Counted from the first letter of the stretch, positions 1 to 7,881 are shown. The stretch is DNA of 25,155 nucleotides from CAYUIS01 sp964444825 (GCA_964444825.1 CAYUIS010000069.1:1-25155), one strand, 5' to 3'. Program-made: numbers and translations. Notes: a model not told the origin generated them from the sequence alone.

Positions 1-372
1 AGTTCTCGGCGTCGATGGCATTCATAACGCCCAGAGCCTGCTGGCGACCAACCTCAATGTTGTTGAAGGATACGTACGCGGCGATCTCAGTGGACTTGAT
101 CAGGCGATCGTAGGCTAGCACAATGACACCAGCCTCTGCGGCCTTGGCGGCAGCAGTGGCGGCGGCATCACCATCCTCAGCGATGATGATGATGGCCTTG
201 GCACCCTGTGCGACCATGTTGTCGATCTGGTCGTTCTGCATCTTGACGTCGTGATTGGCCTCTTGGGAAAGGACCTGGTACCCCTTTTCCTCCAAGAGCT
301 GGGTCATGAGGATCTCTTCGTTCTTCCAGCGCTCGGTCGCAAAGTCGGAGAAGGACAAGCCAACGATGATCG
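1..372. repeat. Direct repeat, left copy (second binding-domain copy)
   Basis: This segment aligns without gaps to 1027-1398 at an offset of 1026 bp, exactly 342 codons. I estimate about 93 percent identity by eye. It is cut by the window edge, so its full length is unknown. It encodes the start of the second binding domain of the solute-binding lipoprotein. Confidence 0.9.
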
Positions 373-1540
373 GCTCGCTTGGTTCTTCCGCCGCTCCCCC
401 GGGACGCTGGCTTTCGGGAATATCCCGGTAGACATCGTCATAGCTCTGGAAACCGCTCTCCACGACGAGTTCCTGCACGTTGTCCTTGTTGACCTGGTAG
501 ACGGGCAGGAAGTGGCAGGGAACCTCCCCTTCCTTGCTGGGATCGTTCGTCAGCTCGGCCATGCTGTACATCTCCAGACCTGCATCCTCGCCCTTGATGA
601 GCTGGTCAATGAGATCCACGGCCAGCGGAGACAGATCACGGATGTCCTTGAGGATGGAGACGGTTAGCTCGCCCTTGACGATGCTGTTGCAGCCATCGGC
701 GGTGGCGTCCTGGCCCGAGATCGGCACCACACCAGCCAGCCCCTGGCCCTTCATTGCCTGCAGAGCGCCCAGGCCGGTGCCATCATTGGAGGCCACGACA
801 GCGTCCACGTCGTTGTCTATGGACGTCAGGATGTTCTCCATCAGCTTGAGGGCGTTCGCTGCGTCCCAGTTGTCAACCCACTGGTCGGCCACGATCTCGA
901 TCTTGCCCGCTTCCTCCAACGGGTCGAGGATCAGGTCCTGGCCCTGACGGAAGAGGATGGCGTTGTTGTCGGTGGGGCTTCCGCCCAGTTTGACGACGCG
1001 AGCAGGACCGTTGGTTGCGACGTCCCAGTTCTCGGCGTCGATGGCATTCATAACGCCCAGAGCCTGCTGGCGACCAACCTCGATGTTGTTGAAGGACACG
1101 TAGGCGGCGATGTTGGTGGACTTGATCAGGCGGTCGTAGGCGAGCACGAGGACGCCGGCCTCCGCGGCCTTGTCAGCAGCGGTGGCGGCGGCATCACCAT
1201 CCTCAGCGATGACGATGATGGCCTTGGCGCCCTGGGCGACCATGTTGTCGATCTGGTCGTTCTGCATCTTGACGTCGTGATTGGCTTCCTGGGAAAGGAC
1301 CTGGTAGCCCTTTGCCTCCAAGAGCTGGGTCATGAGGATCTCTTCGTTCTTCCAGCGCTCGGTCGCAAAGTCAGAGAAGGACAGACCAACGATGGTCGCG
1401 CCTTCCGCTGGGGCGGCTGGCTCTTCCTCTGGCGCTTCCGGCTGGGAAGGCTCGGCCGTCGGAGTGGTGCAGCCAAACAGACTGGTGGCAATCAATGCCA
1501 ACGTCAGGATGGCTACGATCAAACGAGTAATCTTGGACAT
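1..1540 (-). CDS. Xylose-type ABC transporter solute-binding lipoprotein with tandemly duplicated binding domain (3' end beyond window)
   Basis: The frame is open from an ATG at 1540 to the window edge (513 codons seen, no stop). The start follows AGGAGCTAAAGGAGAG on the minus strand, a good ribosome binding site. Residues 1-24 form a lipoprotein signal with lipobox LFGC (Cys24), followed by a Pro/Glu/Ala-rich linker. From about residue 49 there is a XylF/RbsB-type periplasmic binding domain (IVGLSFSDF, then DNMVAQGAKAIIVIAEDGDA, AYDRLI and ASNDGTGLGAL). After about 342 residues the domain begins again almost identically (IIVGLSFSDF at about residue 391) and runs off the edge. Known: XylF-type proteins capture pentoses for XylG/XylH and have one such domain of about 300 residues. 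Inferred: an outer-face sugar-binding lipoprotein with two sites. The ligand cannot be read from sequence. An RbsB-like gene lies upstream in the same direction. Confidence 0.88.
   Translation of the reverse strand, partial: MSKITRLIVAILTLALIATSLFGCTTPTAEPSQPEAPEEEPAAPAEGATIVGLSFSDFATERWKNEEILMTQLLEAKGYQVLSQEANHDVKMQNDQIDNMVAQGAKAIIVIAEDGDAAATAADKAAEAGVLVLAYDRLIKSTNIAAYVSFNNIEVGRQQALGVMNAIDAENWDVATNGPARVVKLGGSPTDNNAILFRQGQDLILDPLEEAGKIEIVADQWVDNWDAANALKLMENILTSIDNDVDAVVASNDGTGLGALQAMKGQGLAGVVPISGQDATADGCNSIVKGELTVSILKDIRDLSPLAVDLIDQLIKGEDAGLEMYSMAELTNDPSKEGEVPCHFLPVYQVNKDNVQELVVESGFQSYDDVYRDIPESQRPGGAAEEPSEPIIVGLSFSDFATERWKNEEILMTQLLEEKGYQVLSQEANHDVKMQNDQIDNMVAQGAKAIIIIAEDGDAAATAAAKAAEAGVIVLAYDRLIKSTEIAAYVSFNNIEVGRQQALGVMNAIDAEN
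1027..1398. repeat. Direct repeat, right copy (first binding-domain copy)
   Basis: Partner of the repeat at 1-372. Similarity stops at the linker that follows the lipid-attachment cysteine, so the duplication covers the folded domain and not the signal peptide. Many differences are at third codon positions, but some change residues, for example N to E before IAAYVSFNN. Confidence 0.9.
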
Positions 1541-1688
1541 TTTTCTCTCCTTTAGCTCCTTACTTGTGAGATTCGAGATTCTTGTTCTAGATAGGGAAAC
1601 ATCAAATCGTTATTGTCTCTGTTGCACCTCCTTATCCAAACCAAAGCATCCTTGATGGTCACGACGTTGGCCGGTTTGAAGTCGACGA

Positions 1689-2747
1689 CTACTTCCACTG
1701 GTCCACCTCGTCCTGCTCGGGCTCCCAACCTTCGGTCGCCCATTCGTGGGGGATCCCCTTGGCATCTAATTGTGCCTCATAGTCCTTCAGGTTGATCTGG
1801 GTGATGATATCCACGCCCGTATCGATGACGCCATCTATCACGTCCATCTCGCCAAGCGCGGCATCCTGTCCCTGCGTGGTGATTAGGTAGATGAGCTGCA
1901 CGGACTTGTAGCCCATACCGAACTCGCGCTGGGCCACGGTTACATCGATCACGCCTTCTTTGATGCCGTTGATGATGTCGGTCGTGGCGTCAAAGCAGAC
2001 TAACCTGGTCTGATCCACCCGGTCGGCCTCCTTGATGGCGGTCGCCCATGCCGGGCCGTTGTAGGCGTACACACCAAAAGCCCCCGATAGCTCGGGGTTT
2101 GCCGATAGCACCGAGTTTGCGAGTTCCAGCGCCCTGGCTGCATCCTCCTTGTCGTTCACAGGCTCCAAGGTCTCGATGCCCGTGCCCGCAACGGCGTCTA
2201 TAAACCCTTCTGTCCGCTGTAGGGCATTCAGGGCCGTGTCGGAACCGCGCCCGATGCCGACCGTGCCGCCCTCGGGCAGCAGCTTGGCCATCTCCTCCCC
2301 CGCCACTCGCCCAGCCGCATAGTTGTCGGTGCCGATGTACACCAGCGACACAGAGTCATCGACCGGTGGTGTGTCCAGCGTGGTAACGATGATACCCACA
2401 TCAACGGCCTTTTTCATCACGGGCTCGAGAGCAGAAGGATCCGCAGGCGCCACTGCAATCCCAGTCACACCCTGGGCGATATAGGTCTCCATTGTCTCGA
2501 TTTGCTTGGTGACATCCTCTGTCGGCGGAACAAAAAACACCACCTGATCATCACCTAAACCCAAGTCGGTCGCGGCCGCCTGAACGCCTGCTTCTATGTT
2601 GCTCCAATAGGGGTGTACCGACTTGCCAATCACGACGACCTTAATAGCCGCAGGCACGAGCTCTGTCGAACCGGGCTCCGAGCGCGCACATGAAACTAGC
2701 GACAAAACAATGGTGATGACAAGAAGCAACAGACACGGTCTTCTCAT
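1689..2747 (-). CDS. RbsB-like sugar ABC transporter solute-binding lipoprotein
   Basis: 352 residues. The N-terminus MRRP plus a hydrophobic stretch ends in lipobox LVSC, so Cys20 is the likely lipidated residue. The mature part is a class I periplasmic binding fold: VVVIGKSVHPYWSNIEAG, then GVTGIAVAPADPSAL, TLDTPP, YIGTDNYAAGRVAGEEM, FGVYAYNGPAWATAI and VCFDATTDIINGI. The order and spacing match the RbsB family of ribose and related sugar-binding proteins, and the length is normal. No good Shine-Dalgarno sequence precedes the ATG. It is divergent from the response regulator at 3021 and upstream of the duplicated xylose-type lipoprotein, with 148 bp between. The membrane components for it are not on this side of the window. 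It may feed the permease-binding-protein fusion at 4073 or a transporter outside the window. Ligand unknown. Confidence 0.87.
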   Translation of the reverse strand: MRRPCLLLLVITIVLSLVSCARSEPGSTELVPAAIKVVVIGKSVHPYWSNIEAGVQAAATDLGLGDDQVVFFVPPTEDVTKQIETMETYIAQGVTGIAVAPADPSALEPVMKKAVDVGIIVTTLDTPPVDDSVSLVYIGTDNYAAGRVAGEEMAKLLPEGGTVGIGRGSDTALNALQRTEGFIDAVAGTGIETLEPVNDKEDAARALELANSVLSANPELSGAFGVYAYNGPAWATAIKEADRVDQTRLVCFDATTDIINGIKEGVIDVTVAQREFGMGYKSVQLIYLITTQGQDAALGEMDVIDGVIDTGVDIITQINLKDYEAQLDAKGIPHEWATEGWEPEQDEVDQWK

Positions 2748-2930
2748 TACAAATCAACTAGAACACGGTATCGCCAATGGCTCTTGGCGTCGCTAGCGGT
2801 GAGGTTTTCGACAATGCCGGGCAGTAACTCTTAGAGGGGGACTGCCACCTGCCTATCCCCACTCTCACAGGGTAGCAGTATATCACAAAAGCCATTCGCT
2901 TTGACCCCTATTGCCCCTCTCAAATGCATA

Positions 2931-2961
2931 GGAAATCCCCTAGCACGGTTGGGGGATTTCC
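2931..2961. promoter_or_regulatory. Perfect 10-bp inverted repeat, candidate operator
   Basis: GGAAATCCCC at 2931-2940 and GGGGATTTCC at 2952-2961 are exact reverse complements separated by 11 bases. The repeat lies in the 273-bp region between the divergent RbsB-like gene and the response regulator gene, about 48 bp upstream of the latter's -10 box. A second motif, CCTATCCCCAC, occurs as a direct repeat at 2852-2862 and 2962-2972. No T-tract follows, so a regulator site is more likely than a terminator. The NarL/LuxR-type regulator encoded next door is the obvious candidate, but this is inference. Confidence 0.45.
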
Positions 2962-3008
2962 CCTATCCCCACAGTCAAAGATTGATGGGCAACGAGGGCC
3001 AAAGATGA

Positions 3009-3014
3009 TATAAT
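3009..3014 (+). promoter_or_regulatory. -10 box for a probably leaderless response-regulator transcript
   Basis: A perfect TATAAT ends six bases before the ATG at 3021, so a start 7 bases after the box would put transcription initiation at the start codon itself. No Shine-Dalgarno sequence lies between. The best -35-like element, TTGATG at 2982, is 21 bp away, longer than ideal. This suggests activator dependence. Confidence 0.55.
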
Positions 3015-3020
3015 CGGGCT

Positions 3021-4076
3021 ATGGAAAAGACCCGCGTCCTGCTAGCAGATGACCATGCGCTGGTGCTTGCCGGTATCCGCAACGCCCTCGAAGGATTCAC
3101 CGATCTGGATATCGTTGGCGAGGTCGGGGATGGGCCCGCGCTAATGGCGGCTTTGGAACAGGAACAACCCGACTGCCTGTTGATCGACGTCGCTATGCCC
3201 GACTTTGAGCCCGTGCCCGCTATTCGTCAGATCAAGGCGAGCTACCCCGCCCTAAAGATACTGGTCGTCAGCGCCTACGACGACGATGTCTACGTACAGG
3301 GACTTTTGGGGGCTGGCGTGGATGGCTATCACCTAAAGGATGAACCTCTCAGCGACCTGAAACTGGCTGTGGAGCGGGTGTTGGCCGGTGGGCGCTGGGT
3401 ATCTGGCCCACTAGTGGATAAACTTGTCAGCTACGCAGATACGCCACCAGCACCTTTGCCATCCCTCACGACACGGCAGCGGGATCTTTTGCAGTTGCTG
3501 CAGCAAGGCTGCGATAACCAAACCATCGCCCAGCGGCTGGAACTGAGCGTCAAGACGATCGAGAACCACCTCACGCGCCTCTACCGGCTGCTGAACGTCC
3601 AGAGCCGGCTGGAAGCGGCCAACTATGTGATGAAACATCCCAGGGTCTTGGCCCTCTCTGGGCAGACGGCCGCCCTGGCGCCAGCATCCCCCGAGGTGGC
3701 TGCCTGCAGGCGAATCAGCGTTTTACTGGTGGATGACAACGCTCGATACCGCCATCAGTTGCGTCGGATGATCGGCAAGATATGCCCACAAGCGACGATC
3801 TATGAAGCCGAGGATATTGGCGAGGCCGTGAATCTGACCAAGGGCGTGACGCCTCATCTTGCGCTTATCGACGTGATATTGGGGGAGGAGGATGGTATCC
3901 GCTGCACACGGCACATCAAGGCGCTGTCGCCCAAGTCCCGGGTCATCCTGATCAGTGCTTATCCAGACAGAGAGTTTCATCGGCTGGGTCTAGAAGCTGG
4001 CGCGGTAGCCTTTTTGGATAAGAAGGATCTAGAGACAGCCACTTTGCAGCACATTATCGAAGACATCATTGTGTGA
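3021..4076 (+). CDS. Response regulator with REC-HTH(LuxR)-REC architecture
   Basis: 351 residues. Residues 4-122 are a receiver domain with acidic pair D10/D11, phospho-acceptor Asp56 (LLIDVAMP), Ser84 and Lys106. Residues 146-210 are a LuxR/NarL-type helix-turn-helix (LTTRQRDLLQLLQQG, then IAQRLELSVKTIENHLTRL). Residues 232-351 form a second receiver domain with D238/D239, Asp284 (LALIDVIL) and a Lys in FLDKKD. NarL-type regulators normally end after the HTH and have about 210 residues, so the extra C-terminal receiver is unusual. It is the first gene of a tight operon with the permease-binding-protein fusion and the ABC-kinase fusion. The HisKA_3 kinase encoded there is of the class that partners NarL-type regulators, so it is the likely phosphodonor. 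Probable targets are the divergent solute-binding genes and its own operon. Confidence 0.9.
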   Translation: MEKTRVLLADDHALVLAGIRNALEGFTDLDIVGEVGDGPALMAALEQEQPDCLLIDVAMPDFEPVPAIRQIKASYPALKILVVSAYDDDVYVQGLLGAGVDGYHLKDEPLSDLKLAVERVLAGGRWVSGPLVDKLVSYADTPPAPLPSLTTRQRDLLQLLQQGCDNQTIAQRLELSVKTIENHLTRLYRLLNVQSRLEAANYVMKHPRVLALSGQTAALAPASPEVAACRRISVLLVDDNARYRHQLRRMIGKICPQATIYEAEDIGEAVNLTKGVTPHLALIDVILGEEDGIRCTRHIKALSPKSRVILISAYPDREFHRLGLEAGAVAFLDKKDLETATLQHIIEDIIV

Positions 4077-6211
4077 GACTCAGGATGAGTGACGCTCCCC
4101 TTCTCACCAAGAGCGAAGGCAAACCCAGGATGCTCGATATGCTGGGCCGCTTTTGGCGCACGACGTTCGGGCGTTACCCAACCGTCATACTCCTTCTGCT
4201 GATCGTGGTGGGCGTTTTTTCAAGCCTCCAGCAACGGACCTTTTTTACCGGTCCAAATCTGCTGAACATCGCCCGCACGTTTTCGTGGCTCGCTATTGCC
4301 GCCTTTGGCGAGAGTATGGTCATCATTATCGGCGGCATCGATCTTTCGGTAGGCGCAGTGATGGGGCTGGCCAGCCTCATCAGCGCACTGTGTATGCGGG
4401 CCGGGCTGCCGGTGGGACTGTCCATCGTCGCCGGGTTGGCGACCGGCGCGCTGGCAGGCTGGCTCAACGGCACGATCGTCGCCCACGTCAAGCTTCCTCC
4501 CTTTATCGTCACCCTGGGGACGACGAGTGTCGTGCGAGGACTTACCCACGGCTTGAGTGGCGGCTGGTCTGTGACTGATCTCCCCGAAGGATTTCGCCTA
4601 TTGGGCCAGAGTGATTTACTGCTCGGTCCCATTCCCTTTCCAGTGCCGTTCATATTCGTCCTAGGTGCGGCAGTACTGGTCGGTCTGCTGATGAACCAGA
4701 CCATCTTTGGGCGCTACATCTTTGCACTGGCGAACAGCGAACAGGCGCTTGCCACCTCTGGCGTTAACGTCAGGCGAGTCAAAGTAGCCACCTATACGCT
4801 CTGCAGCCTGTTGGCAGCGACCGGCGGCTTGCTGATGACGGCGCGTCTGGGTGTCGCAACGCCCACGGTGGCTATCGGCTATGAACTAGATATCATCGTG
4901 GCCGTCGTCGTCGGCGGGACCAGCCTGTTTGGCGGAAAGGGAAGTATACTGGGCGTATTGTTAGGCGCAGCTTTCATACAGGTGCTACGCAACGGGTTGG
5001 TGCTCCTGGGGCTCCCTGCCTATTGGCAAGAGGCAGCAATGGGAGCTATGGTCCTGTTGGCCATCTCATTCGACTACTGGCGGCGAGAAAGAGCCCCGCT
5101 GTGGAACTGGAAAGGAGACCGCGAAACAGAGGGGCGCAGGGAAGAGAAGGACTGGAAGACGGTCTTACGTCGTCGGAGGCTGCCCGTTTTCTTGGTTCCA
5201 GCCGTATTGATCCTAGGCGGGTTGGTCGTCTGGCGGATCCTTGTCAGATTGCCCAGTGATCGGCCATCCTCCGCGCCCTCCAGCCAGCAAACGCTGACGA
5301 TTGCCTGGATCCCCAAAGCGCGCAACAACCCCGTGTTCGAGTTAGGCCACCAGGGCGCGGTTCAAAGGGCGGCCGAATTGTCGGCCAGCGGGCCGGCCCA
5401 GGTAAAAGTACTGTACGTGGGCTCTGTGTCGTCCGATGCTGCCGAACAGGTGCAGGTGATAGAAGAGGCGATTGCGAGCAAGGTCGATGCTATTGCTGTC
5501 TCGTGCAACGATCCCGTCGCCTGCATCGATCCAATCAACAAGGCCGTGGCGGCCGGCATCCCAGTGATGGCGTGGGATTCTGATTCGCCTCAGAGCCAGC
5601 GTTTTACGTATCTGGGAATCGACAACTATGAGGCGGGGCAGGCGGCGGCAGACCTGCTGGTGCGCGCGATGGGCCAGCAAGGTAAGGTGGCGATCCTCAC
5701 CGGCGTGCCCGGCGCACATAACCTGGAGGAGCGTGTCCGGGGTTTCAAAGATGGCATCGCCGATTACCCCGGCATCGAGGTTGTCGCCACGGTCATCAGC
5801 AACGACGACATCAACCTGGGTGTACAGGTTGTGGAAGAGACGATGCAGGCACATCCAGACCTGGACGGCTGGTTCTTTGTCGGGATGTGGTCACTGGTTG
5901 CTGATCGCGGCTCTATGCCATTGTGGGAAGAGGCCGCTATGCGTGGGGAGGTCAAGACGGTGGCTTTTGACACGCTCCCGGTCGAGCTGGAACTGCTGCG
6001 TGATGGCTATCTGTCGGGATTGGTGGGACAGAAATACTGGGGGTGGGGATACGACACGATGCAGATCGTCTATGACCACCTAGTCGAGGACAAGGAATAC
6101 CCGTCCTTTATCAGTTCGGGTATGGATATTGTCACGCGCAACAACGTGGCGGCGATGCTTGAGGCGTGGGAGACGAACGATTTCAGCCAGCCCCTGCCCG
6201 ATGCGTATTGA
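4073..6211 (+). CDS. RbsC/XylH-like ABC permease fused to a tethered RbsB-like solute-binding domain
   Basis: 712 residues from a GTG overlapping the previous stop (GTGA, 4 bp); an ATG at 4085 is an alternative start. Residues 30-335 are a multi-helix permease of the RbsC/XylH/BPD_transp_2 family, with GGIDLSVGAVMGL (87-99), LPPFIVTLGT (141-150), the coupling-loop region NSEQALATSGVNVRRVKV and GGTSLFGGKGS (281-291). A basic and acidic cytoplasmic linker (336-370) leads to an extra transmembrane helix (371-392). From 405 to the end there is a complete class I periplasmic binding domain (TIAWIPKARNNPVFELGHQG, then VSCNDP, YLGIDNYEAGQAAADLL and TVAFDT). Known permeases of this family are 310-350 residues with a separate binding protein. 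The topology places the binding domain outside the cell, held to the permease. Its partner is the ATPase-kinase fusion immediately downstream. Whether it still transports sugar is not visible. Confidence 0.88.
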   Translation: MRLRMSDAPLLTKSEGKPRMLDMLGRFWRTTFGRYPTVILLLLIVVGVFSSLQQRTFFTGPNLLNIARTFSWLAIAAFGESMVIIIGGIDLSVGAVMGLASLISALCMRAGLPVGLSIVAGLATGALAGWLNGTIVAHVKLPPFIVTLGTTSVVRGLTHGLSGGWSVTDLPEGFRLLGQSDLLLGPIPFPVPFIFVLGAAVLVGLLMNQTIFGRYIFALANSEQALATSGVNVRRVKVATYTLCSLLAATGGLLMTARLGVATPTVAIGYELDIIVAVVVGGTSLFGGKGSILGVLLGAAFIQVLRNGLVLLGLPAYWQEAAMGAMVLLAISFDYWRRERAPLWNWKGDRETEGRREEKDWKTVLRRRRLPVFLVPAVLILGGLVVWRILVRLPSDRPSSAPSSQQTLTIAWIPKARNNPVFELGHQGAVQRAAELSASGPAQVKVLYVGSVSSDAAEQVQVIEEAIASKVDAIAVSCNDPVACIDPINKAVAAGIPVMAWDSDSPQSQRFTYLGIDNYEAGQAAADLLVRAMGQQGKVAILTGVPGAHNLEERVRGFKDGIADYPGIEVVATVISNDDINLGVQVVEETMQAHPDLDGWFFVGMWSLVADRGSMPLWEEAAMRGEVKTVAFDTLPVELELLRDGYLSGLVGQKYWGWGYDTMQIVYDHLVEDKEYPSFISSGMDIVTRNNVAAMLEAWETNDFSQPLPDAY

Positions 6212-6225
6212 GATTGAGGTTTTTG

Positions 6226-7881
6226 ATGGAACCGTTGCTGAAAGCCGCTAATCTCTCAAAGAGTTTCGGCACCTTGTCCGTGGTGCGGCGTATAAGCCTG
6301 GCTGTCCATTCGGGCGAGGTGGTGGGACTCGCTGGACGCAGCGGGTCGGGCAAATCAACCCTGGCTATGCTGCTGGCGGGTTCACACGTGCCGGATGAGG
6401 GCGAACTGTACTTTGCGGGGCAACGGCTCGAATACCCCTTCCACGTGCGAACGCTGGGCATAGAGATCATCCACCAGACGCCAATCCTGGCCGAGAACCT
6501 GGACATTACCAGCAACATCTTTTTGGGGAACGAGATCGGCTGGCCCTTGTGGGGCAACTGGCTCAAGGTGCCGAACCGACAGCGTATGGATCGGGAGGCA
6601 ACCCGCATCCTGACACAGTTGGGTATGCAGTTCGCCTCTCTGCGCGAGGCGGTGGTCAATCTCTCAAGCGAGCAACGCCAGATGATCGCCATCGCCCGTG
6701 CAATGACCTGCACGCCCCGGTTGCTCGTCATCGATGACCCGACACGGTTGCTGAGCTATCCACATCAGCAAAAACTCCTCTCTCTGATCCAAACGTGGCA
6801 ACAGCAGGGCACGGCCGTCATCTTTAGCAGCAACAATCTCGATCACTTGTTGGCCGTTACCGACCGCATTGTGGTCCTGCGCCACGGACGGCTGGTTGGA
6901 GAGTACGTCACCGACGAAACGGACCGCGCAGAGATCGTAGCCGCCGTGGTAGGCACCACCGACCGCCAGCAACTGACCCCCATCATCTGGGCATTGGACA
7001 GCTACTATCGCGTCCGCGAACAGGCCGAAAAACTGCGCCACCACCAGGAGCTCCTGGAGCAAGACCTGGCAACCCAGGACGCGGTGGATCGCCAGTTTGT
7101 CAATCAACTGGCAGAACAGATCAACGCCCTCGACAGCGCCAACGCGGCCTTGCAGGATGCCCAACGTCGGCTGCTGATCGAACTGGAACAGGAACGCAAG
7201 GTCCTGGCCCGCGAGATCCACGACCAGGTGATCCAGGACCTGTTGAGCGTGAACTATGAGTTGGAGGAGATTGAGGCATCCGAGGCAGCGATGCTGGGGC
7301 AAAGCGAGGAATTGTCCGGAATTCGCGAGAGCATTCGTGGCCTGGTGGCCGACCTGCGCCGCATCTGTGGCAGCCTGCGCCCGCCGACCATCGACAACCT
7401 GGGATTGGGCGCAGCGATCCAATCCTATACTCACGACTGGAGTAAACGCACGGGTATCTCGGTCACCCTCGACCTGGACGACAACCTGGGACGTCTTCCC
7501 GAGATCATTGAGCTTTCCATCTTTCGCATCGTGCAGGAAGGGCTGAACAACGTGCGCAGGCATTCCAACGCCAGTGACGTGGAGATATCTCTCACAAACA
7601 CGTCACCGCGCACGTTGCTACTCTCCATTGCCGACAATGGGGTGGGCTTGGCCGAGAGTTTTGAGCTTGCTAGGCTCCCTGAAGAGGGGCACTATGGCCT
7701 GCTGGGCATCAGCGAGCGGGTAGCGCTGTTGGGTGGACGTGTCAAGTTCCAGAATCAGGTCCAGGGAGGGCTGCTCATTCAGGCAGAGATCCTTCACCCA
7801 CGAGCAGTGCAGACCGACGAGTATGGGGCGCAAGTGACGTCACGGCTCACCGGCGCCTCTCCAGAGACCGTGAAAAGCTAA
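6226..7881 (+). CDS. ABC ATPase domain fused to a HisKA_3 histidine kinase
   Basis: 551 residues from ATG 6226, preceded by ATTGAGG seven bases upstream; an in-frame ATG at 6166 lies inside the previous gene and is less likely. Residues 1-245 are a sugar-importer ABC ATPase domain with Walker A GRSGSGKST (37-45), but the signature is LSSEQ (146-150), Walker B is LLVIDD (catalytic Glu replaced by Asp171) and the H-loop position is Asn203. Residues 262-325 are predicted coiled coil. Residues 325-385 are a HisKA_3 dimerisation domain with His332 (LAREIHDQVIQDLL). Residues 425-525 are HATPase_c with EGLNNVRRHS, DNGVG (470-474) and GHYGLLGISERV. RbsA/XylG proteins carry a second ATPase domain where this one has the kinase. 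Inferred: the cytoplasmic signalling half of a receptor whose membrane half is the fusion upstream, phosphorylating the REC-HTH-REC regulator. Confidence 0.9.
   Translation: MEPLLKAANLSKSFGTLSVVRRISLAVHSGEVVGLAGRSGSGKSTLAMLLAGSHVPDEGELYFAGQRLEYPFHVRTLGIEIIHQTPILAENLDITSNIFLGNEIGWPLWGNWLKVPNRQRMDREATRILTQLGMQFASLREAVVNLSSEQRQMIAIARAMTCTPRLLVIDDPTRLLSYPHQQKLLSLIQTWQQQGTAVIFSSNNLDHLLAVTDRIVVLRHGRLVGEYVTDETDRAEIVAAVVGTTDRQQLTPIIWALDSYYRVREQAEKLRHHQELLEQDLATQDAVDRQFVNQLAEQINALDSANAALQDAQRRLLIELEQERKVLAREIHDQVIQDLLSVNYELEEIEASEAAMLGQSEELSGIRESIRGLVADLRRICGSLRPPTIDNLGLGAAIQSYTHDWSKRTGISVTLDLDDNLGRLPEIIELSIFRIVQEGLNNVRRHSNASDVEISLTNTSPRTLLLSIADNGVGLAESFELARLPEEGHYGLLGISERVALLGGRVKFQNQVQGGLLIQAEILHPRAVQTDEYGAQVTSRLTGASPETVKS

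Noticed and set aside
251..947. Plus-strand open frames of about 138 codons
   Set aside because: Both are antisense to the duplicated solute-binding gene, which is continuous on the minus strand and open to the edge.
1..1400. Assembly error as the source of the duplicated binding domain
   Set aside because: The copies differ at many positions, some changing residues, and the frame is kept exactly, so a real duplication is more likely. It is not excluded and is given as the refuting case in the finding.
1552..1743. A 63-codon minus-strand frame in the spacer between the two solute-binding genes, with VVVDFKPANVVTIKDA and a nearby AAGGAGGTG
   Set aside because: It overlaps the end of the RbsB-like gene in another frame. 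It looks slightly like the end of a binding protein, but the overlapping gene already has a normal C-terminus, and no start codon follows the ribosome-binding-like sequence at a useful distance.
6664..7563. A 299-codon minus-strand frame opposite the ABC-kinase gene
   Set aside because: It is a shadow of the kinase fusion, whose motifs are clear on the plus strand.
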